From: Marinomonas profundimaris
GTDB lineage: Bacteria > Pseudomonadota > Gammaproteobacteria > Pseudomonadales > Marinomonadaceae
DNA: 64,000 nt
Direction of reading: 5' to 3'
Assembly: GCF_000508165.1 (NCBI RefSeq)
Contig: NZ_AYOZ01000056.1
Coordinates: forward strand, 1 to 64,000
Below the pieces are notes generated by a model. The model was given only the letters and a program-made list of their open reading frames with translations, ran no database searches and was not told the DNA's origin. Below are positions 26,780 through 35,148 of the stretch, one piece after another. The translations under genes and the position numbers were made by a program. Each line of letters opens with the position of its first letter. Position 1 is the stretch's first letter.

Positions 26780-28099
26780 TTAGTAATAACCCGCTTGACG
26801 CATTTGACGATCTGCAGATTTGTTCGCAGATTTCAACGCTTGATCCACTGTCATTGACCCAGCAAGTGCACCGGAAATCATTTGACCAGCCGTTGTACCA
26901 ATTGCTTGGAACTCAGGAATCGCAGCAAACTGAACACCAACATAAGGCGATGGTTTTAGTGTGCTGTCGTTTGGATTGGCAGAGTTGATTGCTTTTAGCT
27001 CAGCTTCAGCAAAAACGGCCGCTTTTTGGAACTTAGGATTTTGATACGTACTAGCACGAGTACCTGTTGGTACTGCAGCCCAGCCGTTCGTGTTACCCAC
27101 TAGCTGAATGTACTCTTTAGACGTCGCCCAGCGAACGAATTTTTGCGCCGCATCGGCGTTTTTCGTTGCGGCTGGAATGCCTAGTGCCCAAGCCCAAAGC
27201 CAGTTCGCGCCTTTTTCTGTAACAGAAATAGGAGATTGAGCGAAACCTACTTGGTCAGCGACTTTACTTTGCTTAGGATCGGTTACGAAAGACGCCGCGA
27301 TAGTGGCGTCAATCCACATACCACATTTGCCTTCGTTAAATAATGCTAGGCTTTCGTTAAAGCTGTTGCTGCTTGAACCTGGAGGACCGTATTTAGTTAG
27401 CAAATCAACGTAGAAAGTAACCGCGTCTTTCCATTCTTTTGTTTCCAACTGAGGTTTCCAGTTTTCATCAAACCAACGAGCACCAAAAGAGTTCGCCATG
27501 GCTGTCATAAACGCCATGTTGTCGCCCCAACCGGCTTTACCACGTAAACAAATACCGTAGATGCCTTTGCTTGGATCATTAACCGCAGCGGCCACATCAC
27601 GGATGTGTTCCCAACTATCACGGTCGTTGATTTCCATACCAGCGGCTTTTACAAGGTCTTTGCGATACATAACCATAGAGCTTTCGCCGTAGAATGGTGC
27701 TGCGTACATAGTACCTTTATAAGAAAGACCACCACGAATGGATGGAAGAATGTCATTTGCGTCGTAGTTACCGCTTGTATCAACAGCTTGCAACCAGCCA
27801 CGTTCGCCCCAGATAGGCGCTTCGTACATACCGATGGTCATGACATCATAAAGACCACTTTTATTAGCGATGTCTTGAGTCACGTTTTGGCGCAATACAC
27901 CTTCTTCCAAAGTCACCCATTTTACTTTGATGCCTGGGTTGGCTTTTTCAAATTGTGGTGTGAGTTTTTGCATTTCGATCATGTGACCGTTGTTCACGGT
28001 GGCCACGGTGATTTGAGTTTCTGCGAAAGAGCTAGCGGCTGACATAGCAGCAGTAATGGATACTGCGTACGCTAGAGTGTTCTTAGTAAGGCGTTTCAT
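26780..28099 (-). CDS. mtlE: polyol ABC transporter, periplasmic binding protein
   Basis: Family 1 extracellular solute-binding protein of 439 residues. A signal peptide (about 1-26, cleavage after SSFA) precedes a mature protein starting ETQITVATVNNGHM. The similarity runs to SmoE/MtlE proteins that capture mannitol, sorbitol or arabitol. It is the first gene of the operon mtlE-F-G-K-D(-R); GGGGAA lies seven bases before the ATG. Expression is probably set by the AraC-type MtlR acting in the 28100-28422 region. Confidence 0.92.
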   Translation of the reverse strand: MKRLTKNTLAYAVSITAAMSAASSFAETQITVATVNNGHMIEMQKLTPQFEKANPGIKVKWVTLEEGVLRQNVTQDIANKSGLYDVMTIGMYEAPIWGERGWLQAVDTSGNYDANDILPSIRGGLSYKGTMYAAPFYGESSMVMYRKDLVKAAGMEINDRDSWEHIRDVAAAVNDPSKGIYGICLRGKAGWGDNMAFMTAMANSFGARWFDENWKPQLETKEWKDAVTFYVDLLTKYGPPGSSSNSFNESLALFNEGKCGMWIDATIAASFVTDPKQSKVADQVGFAQSPISVTEKGANWLWAWALGIPAATKNADAAQKFVRWATSKEYIQLVGNTNGWAAVPTGTRASTYQNPKFQKAAVFAEAELKAINSANPNDSTLKPSPYVGVQFAAIPEFQAIGTTAGQMISGALAGSMTVDQALKSANKSADRQMRQAGYY

Positions 28100-28422
28100 A
28101 GGTTTTCCCCATTGTGGAGTTTCTTTGTTTTTATAGTCGTACCTAATTCTTAATAATTACTTATCAAGCGAATGTAAATATAGGCCATGTGATAATTGAC
28201 CCGTTAATACATAAATTGCCAATACTAGTACTATTCTGTTCCATTTTCCTGTTCTTGATGGAAAATGAGTCAATATAATACTCTTTTGACTTTGCTTTCT
28301 TTGCAGTATCTCCTTGTATAATAAGGTTTTGTGTGACAAATATCAGATAATTGCACTAAGCCGTTTTCGTTTTTTTTGTTTAAATGGCTATAATGACGAA
28401 ATTTTCTTTAAAGGGTAATTTC
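28100..28422. other. divergent promoter region, mtlE / sdhE
   Basis: A 323-base gap between divergent genes. It must hold the polyol operon promoter and the sdhE promoter. Visible elements are a TATAAT-like box on the plus strand near 28316-28321, an 8-bp inverted repeat (28242-28249 with 28260-28267, 10-base spacer), and a short palindrome TACTAGTA near 28223. The region is A+T-rich. No ORF or RNA gene is convincing. Confidence 0.5.
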
Positions 28423-28698
28423 ATGAATGAGACATCGGATTCAGTGCGTTTTAAGCGTCTAAAATGGCAATGTCGTCGTGGCATGTTGGAATTGGATGTA
28501 CTTCTAGAGCCATTTCTTGATGAGGTTTATTTAACCTTAGAAGAGGAAGACAAGCTGCGCTTTCTGAAATTGCTGGAATGCGAAGACCAAGAACTCTTTC
28601 CGTGGTTTATGCAAAAAGAAGTACCTGAAGATCAGGATCTTGCCCGTATTGTTAATATCATCGTGACCCGTGTTCAGCCTGAAAGCCACCGAGCTTAA
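28423..28698 (+). CDS. sdhE: succinate dehydrogenase assembly factor SdhE
   Basis: Small FAD-assembly protein of 91 residues that promotes covalent flavin attachment to succinate dehydrogenase and fumarate reductase. The RGMLELD motif (RGxxE) and the helical FLKLLECEDQELFPWF segment are diagnostic. The ATG at 28423 has AAAGGGT upstream and gives the usual size; an ATG at 28384 would add 13 unrelated residues. The following ygfX overlaps its end, the common sdhE-ygfX pair. Confidence 0.93.
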   Translation: MNETSDSVRFKRLKWQCRRGMLELDVLLEPFLDEVYLTLEEEDKLRFLKLLECEDQELFPWFMQKEVPEDQDLARIVNIIVTRVQPESHRA

Positions 28699-29131
28699 AC
28701 GCTCATGGGTGGGCATTGGATTAGGGGGGATTATCGCCTTAATCTATGTGGCTCTGCTTCAACTGTATTGGATGCCTGCCTGGTGGCGGGCATTGTTGTT
28801 TTTATGCATCGGCTTTGTTGGTGTTGGGTTGTTGCTGCGGTCAATTCGACAACCTAAGCGAAAGATTGGTATCGATGAGCAGGGCGCATTTTTACTAGCG
28901 CGTGAGCACTATATAAGGCTTGTTTTTATACGAGTTAATGCCGTGCAATTGATCGCAAAAGAAGCAACGTCGACGAGTTTTTATGATAGGTTTTGGCCTA
29001 CACATTACGTTGTTTATCGTGACAGCCTTAATGAACATTCATACCGAACGCTTCGCTCCTTTGCTGCGCAACAAATGTTGCTAGGTCGCAGCGAAGAAGC
29101 AAGAAAACGTACAATCAGGCGGGCCGACTAA
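28670..29131 (+). CDS. ygfX: YgfX-family membrane protein
   Basis: Small inner-membrane protein of 153 residues with two hydrophobic helices (about 15-33 and 39-57) and a basic cytoplasmic part, the layout of YgfX (CptA), the usual partner of sdhE. A toxin role was proposed in E. coli, but later work tied the pair to flavinylation, so function is open. The start is taken as a GTG at 28670, overlapping sdhE by 29 bases; a later start is possible. The last codons overlap the convergent nadB by four bases. Confidence 0.75.
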   Translation: MFSLKATELKRSWVGIGLGGIIALIYVALLQLYWMPAWWRALLFLCIGFVGVGLLLRSIRQPKRKIGIDEQGAFLLAREHYIRLVFIRVNAVQLIAKEATSTSFYDRFWPTHYVVYRDSLNEHSYRTLRSFAAQQMLLGRSEEARKRTIRRAD

Positions 29132-30723
29132 TCCGTGTTTTTCGGCGTTAATATGGTTGGTGAACTGGTGGTTTGTTTATTCGGGTAGTCCAATGTGAAA
29201 TGCAGTCCGCGACTCTCTTTGCGCGACATGGCCGAGCGTATGATCAAATCCGCCACCATGGCTAAATTACGCAGCTCGAGTAAATCATTAGAGATTTTGT
29301 AGTTCGTATAAAATTCTTGAATCTCAGACAGTAATAAATCCACCCGATGCTTGGCTCTGAGCAATCGTTTATCGGTTCGGACGATGCCAACGTAATCCCA
29401 CATAAAGCGACGCAATTCTTGCCAGTTATGAGTGATAACCACGTCTTCGTCTGAATCCGTTACTTTACTTTCATCCCAATCAGGAATGGAAATGTCGTTG
29501 GTTAGGGCATGGTTTTCAGAAATATGATGCGCCGCTGAGCGCGCAAAGACGATGCATTCCAATAAAGAATTACTCGCAAGACGGTTCGCGCCATGAAGTC
29601 CTGTGTAAGCCGTTTCACCAATGGCATACAAATTTTCAATGTCGGTCGCACTGTGTCGGTTAACCACCACGCCACCGCAAGTATAATGTGCTGCTGGCAC
29701 CACAGGAATTGGCCCCTTGGTCATGTCGTGACCGTATTCTAAGCAGCGTTTATAAATGGTGGGGAAATGTTCTTTAATGAATTCAGGGTCTTTATGGGAA
29801 ATGTCCAGCAATACGTGATGTACGCCGAGGCGCTTCATTTCATGATCGATTGCGCGCGCGACAATGTCTCGGGGCGCGAGTTCTTCCCTTTTATCGAATT
29901 TCGCCATAAAGCGTGTACCGTCTGGCAATAAGAGCTTGCCGCCTTCGCCGCGTACTGCTTCAGAAATTAAAAATGTCTTGGCTTTGGCATCGTATAAGCA
30001 GGTCGGGTGGAATTGATTGAACTCCATATTGGCCACTCGACAACCTGCGCGCCACGCCATCGCAATGCCGTCGCCCGATGCGGTATCTGGATTGCTGGTG
30101 TAAAGGTAAACCTTACTGCTGCCCCCGCAAGCCAGTGATACGAAACGCCCATGAAAAACTTCGATGACATCGTCGTCAGAATTCAGAGCATATACGCCGA
30201 CGGCACGATTTGGACCCGCAATCCCCAGCTTTTTTGTGGTGACAACGTCGATGGCGACACGATCTGGAAAAAATTCAATATTAGGGTGGTTGCTGGCGTT
30301 TTTAATCAATGTTTTGGAAATGGCGAGCCCAGTCGCATCGGCACTGTGAATAATTCGTCTGTGGCTGTGTCCGCCTTCTTTGGTTAAATGATATTCCTCG
30401 CCTTCACCATAACGCGTGAAAGGCACGCCTTGCTCGATGAGCCAATCAATACTTTCTTTTGAGTGTTCGACGGTAAAACGAATGGCCTCTGGATCGCCTA
30501 ATTCAACACCGGCATCAATGGTGTCATTAATATGCGAGTCAATGGTGTCTTTGTCGGACAACACAGCGGCGACTCCGCCTTGAGCGTAGAGTGTCGATCC
30601 TTCGCGAATGTCTGCTTTTGTCAAAATAGCGACGCGATGGTGATCGGCAAGCTCAAGGGCAAGTGTCAGCCCTGCAGCGCCTGCGCCAATAATGACGATG
30701 TCGTGTTTATAGTGTCGACTCAT
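29128..30723 (-). CDS. nadB: L-aspartate oxidase
   Basis: FAD enzyme that oxidises L-aspartate to iminoaspartate in the first step of NAD synthesis. The 531 residues (E. coli 540) start with the FAD fold IIGAGAAGLTLALELAD. GSTLYAQGGVAAVL, GGEGGKLLLPDGTRFM-type sequence (actual AVRGEGGKLLLPDG), HYTCGGVVVN and ETAYTGLHGANRLASNSLLE identify NadB rather than the succinate dehydrogenase flavoprotein. It is divergent from rpoE, as in pseudomonads and enterics. nadA and nadC are not in the window. Confidence 0.96.
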   Translation of the reverse strand: MSRHYKHDIVIIGAGAAGLTLALELADHHRVAILTKADIREGSTLYAQGGVAAVLSDKDTIDSHINDTIDAGVELGDPEAIRFTVEHSKESIDWLIEQGVPFTRYGEGEEYHLTKEGGHSHRRIIHSADATGLAISKTLIKNASNHPNIEFFPDRVAIDVVTTKKLGIAGPNRAVGVYALNSDDDVIEVFHGRFVSLACGGSSKVYLYTSNPDTASGDGIAMAWRAGCRVANMEFNQFHPTCLYDAKAKTFLISEAVRGEGGKLLLPDGTRFMAKFDKREELAPRDIVARAIDHEMKRLGVHHVLLDISHKDPEFIKEHFPTIYKRCLEYGHDMTKGPIPVVPAAHYTCGGVVVNRHSATDIENLYAIGETAYTGLHGANRLASNSLLECIVFARSAAHHISENHALTNDISIPDWDESKVTDSDEDVVITHNWQELRRFMWDYVGIVRTDKRLLRAKHRVDLLLSEIQEFYTNYKISNDLLELRNLAMVADLIIRSAMSRKESRGLHFTLDYPNKQTTSSPTILTPKNTD

Positions 30724-30875
30724 TGTATTGATCTAATTATGACTAAAAAATTAATGTTACTATTGTTGATAGTAAATAGTGAATACTTTCTGAGATTCCA
30801 TTTCGAATATTCGCCATACTTTTTGATGCATAACCACGTGCATTTATTGCCCGTGTGGTTTGATCGCTAAGATGG

Positions 30876-30902
30876 GAACTCACTTGGTTAATTGTTGTCT
30901 TC
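30876..30902 (+). promoter_or_regulatory. possible sigma-E/AlgU promoter of rpoE
   Basis: GAACTC, 16 bases, then TCTTC. The -35 matches the GAACTT class well; the -10 only partly matches TCTRA. It lies about 50 bases before the rpoE start. Autoregulation is usual for this operon, which supports the call, but the match is moderate. Confidence 0.4.
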
Positions 30903-30953
30903 TCTTGTAACAAGCAAGGGCGCAGATAAATACGGTTTTAGTAAGAGGTGCCT

Positions 30954-31541
30954 ATGCCGCACGAAACGTCTTCCGATCAGGCGTTGGTTGAGAAAGTACA
31001 GCAGGGCGATAAACGGGCGTTTGATCTGTTAGTCGTCAAATATCAATACAAGGTCATTGGCCTCATTGGACGTTATGTTCAAGATAGAAGTGAAGTACTG
31101 GATGTAGCCCAAGACAGCTTTATTAAAGCGTATCGTGCCATTGGAAGTTTTCGAGGGGAAAGTGCTTTTTATACTTGGCTCTATCGAATTGCCGTTAATA
31201 CGGCCAAAAACTACCTTGTGAGCCGTTCGCGTCGCCCTCCAGAGTCAGATGTTGAGCTGGATAATGAAGAGGTTTTCAGTGTCTATGAAGCCTTAGCCGA
31301 TATTGACACACCTGAAGCAAAGCTAAACAGCGAGCGACTTGAAGCGTCAATTAATTACGCCATTCAACATTTGCCAGAAGAATTGCGTAGCGCATTAACC
31401 TTACGAGAATTTGATGGTCTGAGTTACGAAGATATTTCGTTGATCATGGAGTGTCCCGTTGGAACGGTTCGGTCACGAATTTTTCGTGCCCGTGAAGCGG
31501 TAGAAAAACACATACGTCCGTTAATGGATGGAGGAGAGTAG
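30954..31541 (+). CDS. rpoE: envelope-stress sigma factor RpoE/AlgU
   Basis: ECF sigma factor of 195 residues. Region 2 covers about 10-95 (VIGLIGRYVQDRSEVLDVAQDSFIKAY in part) and region 4 about 130-185 (FDGLSYEDISLIMECPVGTVRSR). It directs transcription of envelope-stress genes when its anti-sigma factor is cleaved. The ATG at 30954 is preferred over GTG 30948 because the GTG lies in the AAGAGGTG ribosome-binding site. The operon continues with mucA, mucB, rseC and mucD, the Pseudomonas arrangement. Whether it drives alginate, as AlgU does, cannot be told. Confidence 0.96.
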   Translation: MPHETSSDQALVEKVQQGDKRAFDLLVVKYQYKVIGLIGRYVQDRSEVLDVAQDSFIKAYRAIGSFRGESAFYTWLYRIAVNTAKNYLVSRSRRPPESDVELDNEEVFSVYEALADIDTPEAKLNSERLEASINYAIQHLPEELRSALTLREFDGLSYEDISLIMECPVGTVRSRIFRAREAVEKHIRPLMDGGE

Positions 31542-31543
31542 CC

Positions 31544-32164
31544 ATGGCAGATTTTAAAAATAATTCCCCAGAAATGTTTTCTAGTCTGTCGGCTATGTTT
31601 GATGGTGAAGCGTCAGGTCAAGATATTGAACGTCTATTAAAGGCCGATCAAGCAGCGCTGAGTCATCAATTAGAAAGCTTCCATTTGGTGCAGCAAACGC
31701 TTCACAAAGATTCTAATGTGGCTGTTGGTTTGCAGGGCGATTTGGTCTCCCGTATTCGAACCAAAATAGATGCCGAGGACGCAGCGCTCGACCGAGAGCA
31801 GGGCACACTTAAAAATGCGCCTCTGCCATTTCTGTTGCCAGAAAAAAATAAAAACCGCCGTCCTATTTGGCAGGTCATGTTGTCTAGTGTAGCGGTCGCG
31901 GCCAGTGTTACCTTTGTGGTTATATTTGGTGGCAATGTCTTGCTGGCGCCAGACGCCATCGCGCCGAACCTCATGGCGAATGTGCATTCACCGGTCGATA
32001 ATTTGGTGGTGACGCCTCTGGCGGAGCTAAACAAAGACGCGTTATTAGTGGATAACGTTCGACTGCAAAATTACCTTCGACAGCACGCTGAACAAGCGGC
32101 GATGACCGTAGGGCAAGGTATGATACCGATGGCTCGGGTCGTTAGTTACCCCATAAAAGAGTAG
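31544..32164 (+). CDS. mucA: anti-sigma factor MucA/RseA
   Basis: Single-pass inner-membrane anti-sigma factor of 206 residues. The cytoplasmic sigma-binding part (about 8-90; SSLSAMFDGEASGQDIERLL) precedes one transmembrane helix (about 106-130) and a periplasmic part ending with the family block YLRQHAEQAAMTVGQGMIPMAR. It holds RpoE inactive until regulated proteolysis. Start two bases after the rpoE stop. Length is like Pseudomonas MucA (194), so it appears intact. Confidence 0.93.
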   Translation: MADFKNNSPEMFSSLSAMFDGEASGQDIERLLKADQAALSHQLESFHLVQQTLHKDSNVAVGLQGDLVSRIRTKIDAEDAALDREQGTLKNAPLPFLLPEKNKNRRPIWQVMLSSVAVAASVTFVVIFGGNVLLAPDAIAPNLMANVHSPVDNLVVTPLAELNKDALLVDNVRLQNYLRQHAEQAAMTVGQGMIPMARVVSYPIKE

Positions 32165-32167
32165 TTT

Positions 32168-33142
32168 ATGAGAGTGTTTTATTCATTACGTATTATCTTC
32201 ATGGCGTTTTGTTTGGTCTCAACTGGCCTTGTCATGGCAAGTGCGTCTACCTCATCGGATGCATTGAACCTATTGAGAAGTATGACCCAGTCCTTTTCAA
32301 CGCTGAGTTATGATGGTGTGTTTGTGCATTCTGAAGCCATGAATATGAACAGCATGCGTGTTCGTCATGATTTGATGTCTGGCGTCGAATATGAAAGCTT
32401 GGTTGACCTAGACGGCGACAAAGTGGAAGTTTTACGCATTGATGACAAAATTATTTGTGTCTATCCCAATGCCCATATTGCGAATATGCGTACGCCACGA
32501 ATCCCCCCTTTTAAGCGTTTTAAAAATGTTGAAAGTAACCGACTCATAAAAGGCTACGAGATGGTTGTGGGCACCGATGTGACAAGGATTGCGGGTCGCA
32601 ATGTGGAGTCAGTAAAACTGGTTCCAAAAGACCAGTATCGTTATGGTCATCAATTCTGGATCGACAAAGAAAACCACTTTCTTCTCAAGCACGACATGAT
32701 GAAAATGGACGGGCAGCTGCTGGAAAGAATTCAATTTACCTCGGTCAATTTTTTGCCCGACTTGAAACACGAAGACTTTGTCCCAAAAGAGGGTAGTTAC
32801 TCGGAGCCGGTCGTAGAAGTTCAGCCTAGACGCGTTAAAAATCTTTGGCAGTTTGATTGGTTGCCCGACGGTTTTTCGCTTGTTTGGCCTGAAGCACGAT
32901 CTTTGAATCACGGCACAAGTATGTTGCTTTTGTCTGACGGTATGACAACGGTATCTGTGTTTGTCGAGCCAACTTTGAAGCCGAAAGCGATGTCGATTTT
33001 AAGCATGGGTGCAACCATGGCGGGAGAGCGCAGTATTAAAGTGAAAGATCAGCTGTACCTACTAACCATGGTCGGCGAAGTACCGGAAGTGACGATAGAA
33101 AAATTGATGAGTGTCTTTATGCCAAGGTCTGATCATGATTGA
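32168..33142 (+). CDS. mucB: sigma-E regulator MucB/RseB
   Basis: Periplasmic protein of 324 residues that binds the periplasmic part of MucA and shields it from the site-1 protease until lipid or lipopolysaccharide signals arrive. A signal peptide (about 1-23, MASA-type end) is followed by the lipoprotein-localisation-like domain (about 25-200; SYDGVFVHS, HQFWIDKENHFLLKHDMM) and the smaller C-terminal domain (WLPDGF). It starts three bases after the mucA stop and overlaps rseC by eight bases. Confidence 0.94.
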   Translation: MRVFYSLRIIFMAFCLVSTGLVMASASTSSDALNLLRSMTQSFSTLSYDGVFVHSEAMNMNSMRVRHDLMSGVEYESLVDLDGDKVEVLRIDDKIICVYPNAHIANMRTPRIPPFKRFKNVESNRLIKGYEMVVGTDVTRIAGRNVESVKLVPKDQYRYGHQFWIDKENHFLLKHDMMKMDGQLLERIQFTSVNFLPDLKHEDFVPKEGSYSEPVVEVQPRRVKNLWQFDWLPDGFSLVWPEARSLNHGTSMLLLSDGMTTVSVFVEPTLKPKAMSILSMGATMAGERSIKVKDQLYLLTMVGEVPEVTIEKLMSVFMPRSDHD

Positions 33143-33602
33143 AGAAACGGGAAAAGTACTGTCTGTTGAAGCGGGCTTTGCGGAGGTTGAAACCATTCGT
33201 ACAAGCACCTGTACTTCTTGTCGTGCCCGTCATGGTTGTGGTCATCATGCTATTGCTCAAGTGTCTGCTGCGAATCGAATGCGCATGCGCGCTATTGATC
33301 CTCTGACGGTTGAAGTCGGCCAGAGCGTCGTGGTTGGCATTCCCGAAGATACCTTGCTGCAAGCGTCTGTTTGGATGTACCTCATTCCTCTTCTTGGGTT
33401 GGTCGGCGGCGCTGTTTTGCCTTCTATCTGGGGTGGCGAGTCTGGTATTGCTGTGATGCTTTCTATTATCGGTTTTGCTGGTGGCTTATTGTTGGCCAGA
33501 AAAAAATCCAAACAAGAAATGAATAATCTGGATTATTATCCAAAAATTTTAAGAATTGAATCGCTTGAGGGTGAACAAGTGCCTTTGGTATTTGCCCCGT
33601 AA
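33135..33602 (+). CDS. rseC: SoxR-reducing/RseC family protein
   Basis: Inner-membrane protein of 155 residues. An N-terminal soluble part has the Cys motif STCTSCRARHGCG (C-x2-C-x4-C), followed by two hydrophobic helices (about 78-96 and 101-120) and a short basic tail. RseC/MucC has a mild positive effect on sigma-E and is linked to electron-transfer reduction of SoxR. The ATG at 33135 overlaps mucB by eight bases; an earlier in-frame GTG at 33111 only adds residues inside mucB. Confidence 0.9.
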   Translation: MIEETGKVLSVEAGFAEVETIRTSTCTSCRARHGCGHHAIAQVSAANRMRMRAIDPLTVEVGQSVVVGIPEDTLLQASVWMYLIPLLGLVGGAVLPSIWGGESGIAVMLSIIGFAGGLLLARKKSKQEMNNLDYYPKILRIESLEGEQVPLVFAP

Positions 33603-33663
33603 GCGTCTAATCGTCTTCACCTGGCACTGTAATGAATTTGATACGTCTTAAGGAGACCAATCA

Positions 33664-35073
33664 ATGAACAGATTGCTTAAACAAGTCAGCATGGTCGTTG
33701 TCAGTACGTTTATTATGACCTCTATGCTTACTCACGCGGCGTCACTTCCTGACTTTACCGAGTTGGTCGATGATGCTTCTCCCGCTGTTGTGAATATCAG
33801 TACGGAACAAGCTGTTACCACAAAAACGGCCAACGAAGGAGGTCAACAATTAGGGCCTAATAGTGAAGAGCTCAACGAGTTCTTTAAGCACTTCTTTGGT
33901 CAGCAGCCTTTTGGTCAGCAAGCACCGCAACAGCAGGGACCGCGAAGCTCATTGGGATCGGGTTTTATTATTTCCCATGATGGGTACGTGTTAACCAACA
34001 ATCATGTGATTGATGAAGCGGATGTGATTCATGTTCGTTTAAACGATCGTCGTGAATATGTGGCTAAATTGGTGGGAACCGACCCAAGAACCGATTTGGC
34101 GTTGCTGAAAATAGACGCTGACAATTTGCCTATCGTAAAAATGGGCGATTCAGACAAGCTAAAACCGGGTCAATGGGTGCTGGCGATTGGTTCACCTTTC
34201 GGTTTTGATTACACGGTAACCGCCGGTATTGTCAGTGCAACGGGTCGAAACTTACCATCTGACAGCTATGTGCCATTTATCCAAACGGACGTTGCGATTA
34301 ACCCAGGCAATTCGGGTGGTCCTTTGTTTAATCTAGACGGTGAAGTGGTGGGGATTAACTCACAAATCTACACGCGTTCTGGTGGGTTTATGGGTGTGTC
34401 TTTTGCTATCCCATCTAAGGTGGCTATGTCCGTTGTGGATCAGCTGAAACAAGATGGCAAAGTCTCTCGAGCTTGGTTGGGCGTGTTGATTCAAGACGTC
34501 AATAATGAGTTGGCGGAGTCTTTTGGATTGGATCGACCGAGCGGTGCGTTAATAAGCCGAGTGTTACCGGATTCACCCGCTGAAAAATCAGGCCTGAAAT
34601 CTGGCGATATCATCATGAAGTTTAATGGTGAAAAAATCGAACACTCAGGCGAATTGCCTTATGTTGTCGGCCAGATGAAAGCCGGAGAAAAAGTCGATGC
34701 GAAAGTGTATCGAGATGGAAAAGAACAAACCATTTCGGTGACATTAGAAGCAAGACCAAATGATCCAAAAGTACTGGCTCAATCTCAACAAGATCAGAAT
34801 CGTTTAGGCATGATCGTTGGGGAATTGCCTGCTGAAATGGCGAAGCAATTTGATATCGAAAACGGTGTGGTCATTGAGCAAGTCATTGGTGGTACCGCGG
34901 CTCGTAACGGTCTTCAGCAAGGCGATGTGATTACCATGCTAAATGGTCAGCGCATTGAAGGTGTGACGGACTTTAGTCGTATTGCGAAGGACATTCCGAG
35001 CGGTCGTTCAGTACCAATGCGTGTGATAAGACAAGGCTATCCAATGTTTATCCCATTCAAAATAATGGAATAA
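33664..35073 (+). CDS. mucD: periplasmic serine protease DegP/MucD
   Basis: HtrA-family protease and chaperone of 469 residues. Signal peptide about 1-26 (cleavage after THA); trypsin-like domain with His in NNHVIDEAD (about 115), Asp in DPRTDLALL (about 145) and nucleophile Ser in NPGNSGGPL (about 220); two PDZ domains (about 265-355 and 370-460). A Q/P-rich LA loop lies at residues 75-95. It degrades misfolded envelope proteins. TAAGGAGACC before the ATG is a strong ribosome-binding site. Last gene of the rpoE operon, closed by a terminator. Confidence 0.96.
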   Translation: MNRLLKQVSMVVVSTFIMTSMLTHAASLPDFTELVDDASPAVVNISTEQAVTTKTANEGGQQLGPNSEELNEFFKHFFGQQPFGQQAPQQQGPRSSLGSGFIISHDGYVLTNNHVIDEADVIHVRLNDRREYVAKLVGTDPRTDLALLKIDADNLPIVKMGDSDKLKPGQWVLAIGSPFGFDYTVTAGIVSATGRNLPSDSYVPFIQTDVAINPGNSGGPLFNLDGEVVGINSQIYTRSGGFMGVSFAIPSKVAMSVVDQLKQDGKVSRAWLGVLIQDVNNELAESFGLDRPSGALISRVLPDSPAEKSGLKSGDIIMKFNGEKIEHSGELPYVVGQMKAGEKVDAKVYRDGKEQTISVTLEARPNDPKVLAQSQQDQNRLGMIVGELPAEMAKQFDIENGVVIEQVIGGTAARNGLQQGDVITMLNGQRIEGVTDFSRIAKDIPSGRSVPMRVIRQGYPMFIPFKIME

Positions 35074-35084
35074 ACAACGAAACA

Positions 35085-35114
35085 AAAAAAGGCGACCCAA
35101 TGGTCGCCTTTTTT
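35085..35114. terminator. bidirectional terminator, mucD/argA
   Basis: A 13-bp perfect stem (35085-35097 with 35102-35114, loop CAAT) with A and T runs lies between convergent genes. Confidence 0.9.
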
Positions 35115-35148
35115 ATGACGTTTGTCCCGTCCTGAAATAGGTTAACGC

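Noticed and set aside
28242..28267. Inverted repeat CATTTTCC…GGAAAATG as a possible small RNA terminator or operator
   Set aside because: Eight-bp stem without a T tract and no promoter matched to it; kept only as a note in the intergenic entry.
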